64,000 bases of DNA from Yamagishiella unicocca (lineage: Eukaryota > Chlorophyta > Chlorophyceae > Chlamydomonadales > Volvocaceae), in contig BDSL01000022.1 of the NCBI GenBank assembly GCA_003116995.1, positions 434,001-498,000 of the forward strand. Reading direction: 5' to 3'. Below are positions 44,833 through 53,299 of this stretch, one piece after another (within the stretch, counting starts at the first letter, position 1; each line of letters begins with the position of its first letter). A program made the position numbers and the translations under genes. The notes beneath the pieces are model-generated. The model saw only the letters and a program-made list of their open reading frames with translations, did no database searches and had not been told where the DNA came from.

Positions 44833-47800
44833 ATGGGCCAAGCCCAAACCAAGCCGCAGCCCCAAAAGCGGGTGCTGGTAGTCGGTGCAGGCGCTGCAGG
44901 TACACCACTCCATATTGGCACGGTGCCCATACTGACCCACACGCACGCTGGAGAGAAGCCACCTGCCTGGCCGCACCATTGCGTCGCCCAGGATTCTCTT
45001 GTTTGCTGCACACTGGGGCTGTCGGAAAAAGTGCCACGCAGGCCCCATGCGGGAGCGCGGGAGATGTGCAGGCGAAAAAACACCTGCGCCCTGTTGGCGG
45101 GTCAGCGCTATATACCCCACCCCTCAATCCCCCCCCCCGCGTGCCCCCCTTCGCTGCCTGCCTGCCTGCCCTGCGCCCTGCTGTCAGGTACCGCGTGTGC
45201 CTGGAGCCTGTCCCGCTACCCCGAGCGCTTCCAGGTGGAGGTGTGGGAGGCGCTGCCGGTGCCGGGCGGCGTCGCGTCCTCATGCCAGGTCAAGGATGGT
45301 GGGTGGCACCGCCTGGATGGGCCTGGGTGGCGTGGGTGGCTGGGGTTGGTGCCCGCGTAGGGCCACGCGGCGGCGGGCTGGCACAGCAGTACGGCATGGG
45401 GACGTGACGGGCGGTGTGGGTCGGGGATGAGGACCGAGGGTCCGGGAACGAAGGCCGCCTGTGACGCAAGCGCCGCTGGACGCGAGATGGAAGGCACCGG
45501 TTCTGTAAACTTGCAGACGGCCGCCAGAAGGCGTTCGTCGTCGTCCCTTTGCTGACGCAACCGCCTAACCGCCAAACCGCCGGTGCTCGCCCTCCCCCCT
45601 CCCGCACGCAGGCAAGCACGTGATCAACGACCAGGTCCAGGGGGGTGCTCCGTCGTACCGCCACAACCTGCGGCTGCTGGAGCTGTTCGGGTTCAAGCCC
45701 ACTCCCGTCATGATGCGCATCGCGTTCGGGGTGGGGGACAAGCAGTGGACGAACCACAGGTACGGCGTGGGGGCGGTATACGGCATGGTCGGTTGGGTAC
45801 GGAGCCTGGAGCCCAGGGGTTTGGTCAGGGCGGCTAGGGGGACCGGCCTCCACTCCGCCAGCCAGCCATCCAGCATACATTTCACCTTCATGCTCCAATT
45901 CCTGTCATTAACACCAACAGATTCTCTAGTCTGGGCCACTCCCTGATGCATGTCCCCCCCCCCTTCCTCCCTCCCTCCCTCCCTCCTGTTCTAAACGGTT
46001 TTTCTCTCGTACACGGGTCTTCCTTGCAACCCTCCCTCCCTCCCTCCCTCTCTCAATCACTCTGCGCCCCTTCCCAACACTCCCACCCCCCCCTCGTAGC
46101 CCGAGTGAGCTCACCTCACAGCTGCAACCCGAGATCGCCCGCTTCGGCCGCCTGCTGACGTGGATCAAGCGCCTGGAGCCGCTCTTCGTCTTCGTACCCA
46201 TAAACCGGGTGAGGCTGGGACGAGACCCGGGGAATGCGATATCGACAAGATGAAATACCATCGGCGGGATGCCCCAGTGGCGTGGATCCCATGAGCTGGC
46301 GAAGAAAAGAGCCAGCTGACGAGGCACTCTTGAGGAGTACTCATCCCTCCCATGGGACCTGTCCATCTCGGCTCCCACACCCCGCCTGCGGCCCCTTGGT
46401 TCCGCTCCCGAACTCGCTCCGAAACCCTCCCTCCCTTCCCCTCCCCTCCCCATCTCTGGGCGGCAGGTGCTTCGGCTGTTCCGCTTCAGTGATGAGTTCC
46501 GCAACCAGATGGTGTTCCCGCTGGTGGCGCTGTTCTTCGGCACCGGCAACCAGACGCCCAACGTCAGCGCGGCCGTCATTGCGCGCGTGTTCCTGGACCC
46601 CGACCTGCGCCTCTTCGACTACTGCCCCAAGCGCCTGCTCAACAGGTGGGTTGCAAGGAGAACCCGTGTACGAAAGGGAAAACAGCAGGTGGGGAGGGCA
46701 CCGGGGGCGCAGCAACAGTAGCGGCGGCGACACCAGCAGCAGCGACAGCGACAGGACATTATGGGGGGGACTGGGTACGGGATATGTTCTTCGGGGCTCG
46801 CCCTGCCGTCTGCTGCTGCTGCTGTCTGGCGCCTCCGCCACCTCCCAACTGCGGCCGCCCCCTCACGCCCCTCCGCCTCACGCCCCACACCATGCAGTGT
46901 GCCTGAGATGTTCGCCTTCCCGGTGCTTGAGGACGTTTGGAGCACCATCGCGCGGAAGTCCAACTTCAATCTCTGCTGCAACAGGTCGGTGCATGGTTGG
47001 GGGAGGTGAGTGGGTGGTAGTCGGTGCGACTGGGGCAGGGACCGCCTCCTCCTAGGGCCCCCAGGGCTGGGGGCCGATAGGGTGGCTAACACCACTTAGC
47101 ACCACCTTTGCTCCAAATAGCGCCATCTAAGACCCACCACCACCTTGCACCACCTTGCACCGCCTTGCACCACCTTGCACCACCTAAAAACCTGTCACCT
47201 TGACACACGCACCCCGGCTCGCAGACCGCTCGCCAAGCTGTGGCGGGACCCGGGCGGCGGCATCCAAGCCACTGACGCCGCGGGCGCCACCGCTGCCTTC
47301 GACGAGGTGGTGTTCGCGTGTGATGCTGAGACGGTGCTTAAGACGATGGAGAACCCCACGTGGTGCGCCGGCGGGGCTGCGAGGAAGACCCGTGGATGCC
47401 GGCCGCCGGCGGCCGCCGGCCGGCTGGGTGGGGTGACCCGGGGGGGTCCTGCCAGGCAACCATCCGGCACCCGGGCCTCGCGAGTCGCAAACCAAACCCC
47501 CAGGGACCCAACGCTCAGTAGACAGCTGCGTGATGACCACATACATACAACTTCGCCTGATGCTGTCGAGGCTCTCATCTGTTCCAGTGCGTGGGTCATA
47601 GCAGCCCGTGCGTCATGGCTTCGACGCCAGTTACGGTATAGCGCCCTGGATACAGCAACCCGCGTCCGCGCCCGGCCACTTGATCAAAATCCCAACTCCC
47701 AAACGACCCCCACTCACACGCGCCCCCCTTCACTGCCCTTGGTTTGTCGGCTGTGGATTCGCGGATTATCCTTTAACCCCCCAGGCTGGAACGGCGGCTG

Positions 47801-49282
47801 CTGCGCAACGTGCGCTACTACACCGACTTCTGTCTGACGCACGAGGACCACGACTACATGGCCAAAATGTACGACATAAGGCCCCAGCAGCGCGACAACT
47901 ACTTTGTGCGCACCTACCCTGGCTGCAACCGCGACAAGATTGAGATGAGCTTCAACCTGTCCACCTACCAGCCGCACCTCAAGGTGCCGCGGGCGGGCGC
48001 GGGTGTGGGCGCGGGTGTGAGTGTGGGTGCGGGTGCAGGTATATGGGGCGGGCGTGGGTGTCCCTGCCAACAGATATACACATCAAAGGATCAAACCCGT
48101 CCCCCCCGCCGACTTTCTGTCCCCCCCTGCCGACTTCCCGTCGCACGCGACCCTGCATGACAACACGCCCGCCGCCCCTCAACGCGTTTCGCCTACCCCA
48201 ACCCACGACACCGCTGAACTAGCCTCAGTTCCCGACGATGCCCCAGGGCTTGCTGTACTCCTCCTCTGACCGTACAACACTCTGACCTCGCCATGCGCCC
48301 GCCTTTATTATTTCCGTCTCCGCTCCCACGACTGCCGCTGCTGTCGTTCCCGTTTCCGCTGCTGCCGCTTCCGCAGGAGGCCGGTCTCGACATCTACCAG
48401 ACCTACTACCTGGACTCGCACTTGCGACACCTGTGGACCGACGGCGCCGTGGAGCCCTCCCTGGTGCTGACCAGCCGCTGGATGCGTCAGTTCGCGCACA
48501 CGTGGACGCACTTCGCGTTCTGGGTGCCCTGGGTCAGTGGTGGGGGGTGGGGGTGGGAGGAGGGGGAGTGGGGGATGGGTAGAGGCGGGAGGAGGGAGGG
48601 TGGCATAAAGAGGGGGAAGCAGGTACGGCAGCGCAAGGGGCGGGGTTAGGGTGATGATGATGGGGGGGGGGTATGAGTGCGTATACTTGTTGTGCAAGGG
48701 GCGCAGGCAGGCATCATCGCGGCATCGTGGACTTCCCACCGTGCCGGCGGGGCCCAACACAGGCCACCCCACCCCCAGCGCGTCCGGTTTTCGTTACCTC
48801 AACCAAGCTCTCCAGCATGCAGCTCCGCACACGTGCGCACCAAACGATCTCCTAATCGACTTCCTAGTCTGCGGGCTTTCTCCAACAAACCCCCCCGGCC
48901 CCCCCTTCCGCAGGTGCGCTTCATCCAGGGCACCAAACACACGTGGTACTGCGGGTCGTACACCATGGTCAACACGCAGGTGTGTTTTGGAGGGGAGGGA
49001 GGGCGGGGAGGACGGGCGGTCGGCCGCCGGTGCATATTACCCTTCTCCTTGTTGGCTCACGTGTTTCCGCTCCCTCCCCTCCCTCCATCCACGGCTCTTC
49101 CTCGCATCCCCTCCCTTCAGGAGATTGCCGTCATGTCGGGGCTGGCTGCGGCTGAGCGGCTGGGCGCGGACTACCCCTTCCCCGATGACCGGCTGGCCGC
49201 CAGCCAGTTCGACACCTACATGGCGGTCGTGCACGGGACACGACGGCGCATACCGATCAGTGTCCTCCCGCCGGCCGTATAG
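44833..49282 (+). CDS. FAD-dependent oxidoreductase (amine-oxidase-like Rossmann fold)
   Basis: Eleven exons: 44833-44899, 45188-45298, 45612-45759, 46100-46208, 46467-46645, 46898-46984, 47225-47362, 47785-47983, 48377-48532, 48914-48979 and 49121-49282; 473 residues. The N-terminus gives RVLVVGAGAAGTACAWSL with the dinucleotide motif GxGxxG at 18-23, then the acidic strand end VEVWEALPVPGGVASS. KHVINDQVQGGAPSYRHNLR matches the FAD-contact segment of this oxidoreductase group. The middle supplies FFGTGNQTPNVSAAV and EVVFACDAETVLK (second Rossmann strand); the C-terminus GTKHTWYCGSYTMVNTQEIA and MSGLAAAERLG are the typical flavin-binding end. The substrate is unknown. MGQAQTK fits an N-myristoylation signal (Gly2, Thr6). 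All introns are GT-AG and phase-matched, several starting or ending beside dispersed-element copies. The last 12 residues after HGTRRR are less certain. Confidence 0.85.
45986..46032 (+). repeat. Copy of the dispersed intronic element (FAD gene intron 3)
   Basis: CTGTTCTAAACGGTTTTTCT followed by CTCGTACACGGGTCTTCCTT and GCAACC, in the sense orientation, 67 bases before the acceptor. It is flanked on both sides by CCTC-repeat tracts (45964-45985 and 46031-46053). Confidence 0.8.
46646..46688 (-). repeat. Copy of the dispersed element starting exactly at an FAD-gene donor
   Basis: GTGGGTTGCAAGGAGAACCC then GTGTACGAAAGGGAAAACAG begins at the first base of intron 5. It shares the GTGTACGA variant with the inverted copy at 45986-46032 in the same gene. 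Confidence 0.8.
47147..47188 (+). repeat. Short tandem repeat CACCTTGCAC in FAD gene intron 6
   Basis: Four to five near-copies of an 11-base unit about 40 bases before the acceptor at 47224. Confidence 0.8.
47375..47400 (-). repeat. Copy of the dispersed element near the donor of FAD gene intron 7
   Basis: GGCTGCGAGGAAGACCCGTG then GATGCC, antisense to the gene, 12 bases after the donor at 47363. Confidence 0.75.
48807..48825 (+). repeat. Partial copy of the dispersed element (FAD gene intron 9)
   Basis: GCTCTCCAGCATGCAGCTC matches the 5' block of the reference copy at 24518. The rest has diverged: CTAGTCTGCGGGCTTTCTCC at 48867-48886 is a possible remnant of the core. Confidence 0.5.
49086..49104 (+). 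repeat. Copy of the dispersed intronic element (FAD gene intron 10)
   Basis: CATCCACGGCTCTTCCTCG, sense orientation, ending 16 bases before the acceptor at 49120. Confidence 0.7.
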
Positions 49283-50651
49283 CAGTAGCGGCAGTAGTGG
49301 CAACACTGGCAGCAGCAGCAGCAGCAACACCACCACACGGGCCGTGCCGAGGCGCCGCAGGGACATGGGGCGCTGTGCGGCCAAGGCCTCACTCTAGTTC
49401 ACCGCTTGGGGGTGGGCAAGTACATACACCAGCAGTGGCCGCCGTCCCACTCCCGTTCATGGTTATCTGCTGTGGCTTGCCTGGCGGAGGCTCAGTTGTG
49501 CGAATTATACGTGTGCGCCGCAGCCTATATCAGCGAGGCAGTGTTGCTGGGGGATACAGGCGTAGCATTGCTATGCTACGATTTCCCCCTGTGCCCGCCT
49601 GCTTCATCATGGGGGCCACCAGGACAGGTTGCCGGGGGCCGTGGCTGCAGGGCGGCGGACGCATTGTTGGCGGCTCGTGTGCGGGGAGGGGAGGAACTGC
49701 GCCAAGGCAGGACCCAATCCGAGTAGGATGTTATTCGGATTTGTATTATAACTTCCTCGCAGTTGCGCGATGGCTCGTGCTCGTCACGCGCCTCGTGGGA
49801 ATTGGAAGGAACTGAAATTCATCAACAAAGCCCGTCAGCAAGCCCGCTGGTGCGGCTGTCGCAATTCACAGACGATGAAAGATATAGCTCCGCGTCCCAC
49901 TCGAATACTCAACCGATTGCCGAGGCCTGTTTCTCCACTGGCCGGGCGACACCCGGACAATCCCCCATGTCGTACCCAGAGCCCCCCGCGGGCCCAGCCT
50001 ACACACGTCACCGGATGTACCCGCCCTCGCTCTCCAGCAAGCAGCTGGTTGCCAATCGAGGACACCCCGTCCCCCACAGTCTTGGAACGCTGCCAATCCG
50101 CAGTGACCAGCACCTCTACAGGGTCCGCCCAGGCTTATGCGGGGCGGCGTATCTTAACCACTAGTATTGCAGCTGTCAGTCAATCCTGCGTTGCGAGCGT
50201 GAGACCACCCAACTGGCAACCTGAGGTCGCAACAGCCGCACAGGCTTCAAAACGACCTTATTCGCGGCATCCTGCTGCTGCACTCGGTGCCCTCCGACGA
50301 AAAAGTACCTGTACTGCTGCACAGCAGACCCAAGGCAAACACTCTCCAGGTGCAGTAACAAAAAGCCATTTGTGACGCTGCTGATCCTCATTGCAACAGA
50401 CCCGTTCCGTGCGCAGTGCGTCAGGCGGGCGGGCAGCGACACGACAGCGTGCAGGACTGCGGCAGGTGGGTTCACGTAATGCCGGGGCAACGTGGTGGAC
50501 GCGTGTACCGGTACCCTAGGCAGGCACTCCGGTCAAGCCCAAGCCTATCGGGCCCGACCCCGGCGCCTCACCGCACCGTCTGCAACAGCCGCTCCCCCCT
50601 GCTGCCGGCTTGTAAGGCACCTACAGCTCCTGTGGTCCGTGCGGTCACACG
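49283..50651. other. Convergent intergenic region, FAD gene (+) and mTERF gene (-)
   Basis: Open frames up to about 200 codons exist (for example 49770-50375) without recognisable domains. The only TGTAA in the interval is at 50611-50615 on the plus strand, which would imply a long 3' UTR for the FAD gene. Confidence 0.45.
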
Positions 50652-53078
50652 TCAAAACACACACGGCCCGCCTGCAACCTCACCTCCATCACCCCTTCTC
50701 ACTCCCCACAAGCGGGCCCCCCCCCCGTGCTTCCTGAGCCACGTCGGACTGTTCCAGTGCGAGCGCGACAGCGCGATCACGACCCACGTGCAGCCACTAC
50801 GGTACTCCTCCTGTAGGATCCTGTAACTAGGAAGGCACCTCGACGCCGCTGTCAGCCCAGAACACACACACACACCGTCCACCATCCAGTTGGGACCGTA
50901 CTCCCACTGATGCCGCCTGACACCAACCAGCACATCGATGGTCTTCAGCGCTCCAAGACAAAACGCATATCGGCGTATCATGCGGTACTCAGCAAGCCGC
51001 ACCCCCTCCTGCATATTGCGCCATTCTTGGCGACTCTACCTGCCCCGCCCTCCCTCTGTCCTCCCAGGTCTTCTCTGTCCTCCAGGGTCTTCTCGCTCCC
51101 CCTCCCCTGGTGCCCCAGGCTACACGTGGTACGAACCGCTGACGACGTACTTGTTGTGCGCCGACGCGCGGATGCGGTCTATGAGCTCGAAGAGGCTGTC
51201 GTTGTAGGATGCCACCAGAATCGGCGGGAAGGTGAGGACCATCCTGCAGGGGCGGTGGTGAGGAAACCATTTACACGCCATAAGATGCCATAAGCTAGCC
51301 GGAGAAGAGGTTGGATCACGCGGTCGAGTTTGCACGCCGGAGAATTTGATTTGACTGACGGGAACATGCGAACGAGGTGCGCCCCCATCACGCCGGAGGG
51401 ACAGAGACCCAGCTGCCGATCAGTTTCGCGCCCACGTTTGGGGCGCATGCGGGAGGGCTTAGCGAGGGCGCCGTGGGCTGGGCTCATCGCGGAGCAGCAC
51501 CAGCAGGAGCAGCAGGGCCCGGGGCCCGGGGGTCAGCGGCCGCGGGCGCAGGAGAGGATGCCGTGAGGCACGGTTCCTCAGCTAGCGCGCCCACGCCACG
51601 CCACCACCTGCAACCCACCGCCACCACCTGCAACCCACCGCCGCACGTCTTCCTGGTCAAAGCCGCGGGAGTGGAGGAAGTCTACGGCCGCCTGCGAGGG
51701 CGGGGCAGCGCAGACACGTGCGTGCTGGTTGACATGAGGCGAAGTGCGCGGGTGGGGTGGAGGCGGCCGTGTCACCAGCTGCCGTACCGCCCTCACTCCG
51801 TCGGAGCGGGTGGGGTGGGGTGGAGGCGGCCGTGTCACCAGCTGCCGTACCGCCCTCACTCCGTCGGAGCGGGTGCGCCAAGCAACTGTCCCCACCCCGC
51901 CTCCTACTCCGGCCATCAGCGCCATCAGCAGAACCACAACGCCGCCGCCCCAACACCCCGTCCCTCGGCTGGGAGGGGCTACCTGCCCCAGCCCCCAGTA
52001 GGACCAGTGCGCGCCCCCACGGCCCCGATCTCTCCCGGACCCACGGGTCCCTCATAAACCGTTTTTTCCTCGTTCACGGGTGTTCCTCTCCCGCCCCCTC
52101 CCCACCTGCAGCTGCTCCGGGCTGGCTGCCAGCACCTCGGGGTAGCATGGCAGCACGCGCAGCACGATGTCGTCATCGGTCCAGCCGTACGATTTGAGGA
52201 ACACGATCGCGGAGCCGGCGTTGTATGGCGTGTTGGCGGCACCGTCGCCGCTGCCGGCTCGCAGCAGCAGCCCCGGCGAGTAGCGCAGCACCTTCCACAC
52301 CGCCTCGTCGCTCAGGCCGTAGCCTGTGGGGAAGGGGGGTGGTGTGTATTGATTTCCCCCCACCCCAGCGCATCCAGATCCCCCAGCGCAGCCAGGTCTT
52401 ACTTCACACACCCCTCCTTCCGCCGTCGTTGCTGCTCCTCGCACACAAAAGGCGGTCCCCGTCTTCTCCCTCTCTCCCACCTCTGCTCCCTCCCTCACAG
52501 ACCCGCTCCACGGCCGCTAGGTGCTCGGTGTTCTCGCTAACCCATTGCCTTTCACACTGACCGCAGCCCAAACACCGCCCGGCAGTGGGAGATGGGTGGT
52601 TCACACGTTTTGGGAAGTACAAGCCCACCAAGCTATGCGTATAACCCTTCCCGTGCAGGATCCATCAGCCCGATGCTAGGGCATCCACGCCGGCTCTTCC
52701 GGGCTCCGCTGAACCCTGACAGCGGGGTCCCCGCCCACGCGCACCCGTCAAGAACTGGTGCCACTCCGCTAGCCTGGTCACAAGCAGCTCCGGCTGACAG
52801 CGGAGCAGCTTGGCCACAGCATGCGGCTTGTATACCGTCCGCAAAAAAGCTAAATTGCTGACGACTGCGTCCTCATTTGCAGGGTCTGAAAGCTGTGGGT
52901 TCGCAGCTAAAATACGCTTTGCAACGTCATTTGGTATACCTATGTTGATGAGTTCATCGGAGCTCAGAGCCGCGAAGGCGGTGTTCAGTTTAGGACGACA
53001 TGGTCGTGGAAAGAGATGGGCGCTCACCCTTCCCACGCCGCTGAATGTGCTAGGCACGCCTCTGCCACACGACCTCAT
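50652..53078 (-). CDS. mTERF-family organelle gene-expression factor
   Basis: mTERF proteins bind nucleic acid in mitochondria or plastids and act in transcription, splicing or ribosome biogenesis. Exons in coding order: 53078-52745, 52323-52106, 51691-51639, 51243-51126 and 51008-50652; 359 residues. The first 30 residues (MRSCGRGVPSTFSGVGRVSA..) look like a transit peptide. Helical mTERF repeats follow: NLAFLRTVYKPHAVAKLLRC with QPELL, GYGLSDEAVWKVLRYSPGLL, FLKSYGWTDDDIVLRVLPCY with PEVL, FLHSRGFDQEDVRRMVLTFP with PILV. Joins between exons 1-4 are firm because the repeats continue across them in phase. The last exon (EGVRLAEYRMIRRYAFCLGA.., LQEEYRSGCTWVVIAL) does not look like mTERF repeats. 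It is joined by a plausible but weak donor (GTGTAG), so the C-terminus may be wrong. Confidence 0.78.
51752..51868. repeat. 59-base tandem duplication in mTERF intron 2
   Basis: Two near-identical head-to-tail copies containing GGAGGCGGCCGTGTCACCAG and CTGCCGTACCGCCCTCACTC. A shorter 20-base duplication (CCACCACCTGCAACCCACCG) lies at 51601-51640, over the exon 3 donor. Confidence 0.85.
52041..52092 (+). repeat. Copy of the dispersed element near the donor of mTERF intron 2
   Basis: On the plus strand: CACGGGTCCCTCATAAACCG then TTTTTTCCTCGTTCACGGGT then GTTCCTCTCC. Relative to the minus-strand gene it is antisense and starts about 14 bases after the donor at 52105, like the other donor-proximal copies. 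CACGGGT occurs twice, in one orientation on each side of the T-run. Confidence 0.7.
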
Positions 53079-53299
53079 CCTGGATACCTACGAACGCAGC
53101 TTTCTGATAGCGTCGCTGACAGACTTATCATGCGTATAAGTACGGCGTGCTACAACCCAAATGCACGCATCGCTCTCTACCGGCGCAAAGTGGCGAGTAT
53201 GTACTATCGCCCGCAAATGTTGAAAAATCCTTGACAAGCATCGAGATTCGCTGACACTTGTCGCACACATACACTAGGACCGCGCTGGCGGTCTATGAT
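53079..53299. promoter_or_regulatory. Compact 221-base divergent promoter, mTERF (-) and exostosin (+)
   Basis: The two start codons are only 221 bases apart on opposite strands, so the core promoters and both 5' UTRs must share this DNA. It is more AT-rich than the flanks. No defined motif is assigned. Confidence 0.6.

Noticed and set aside
49770..50375. 201-codon plus-strand frame
   Set aside because: No domain, mixed composition, no promoter or intron evidence; similar frames are expected by chance in GC-rich DNA.
53088..53270. Minus-strand frame MCATSVSESRCL.. upstream of mTERF
   Set aside because: Could be an alternative N-terminal exon but is in another frame with a stop and no donor; the ATG at 53078 already gives a transit-like leader.
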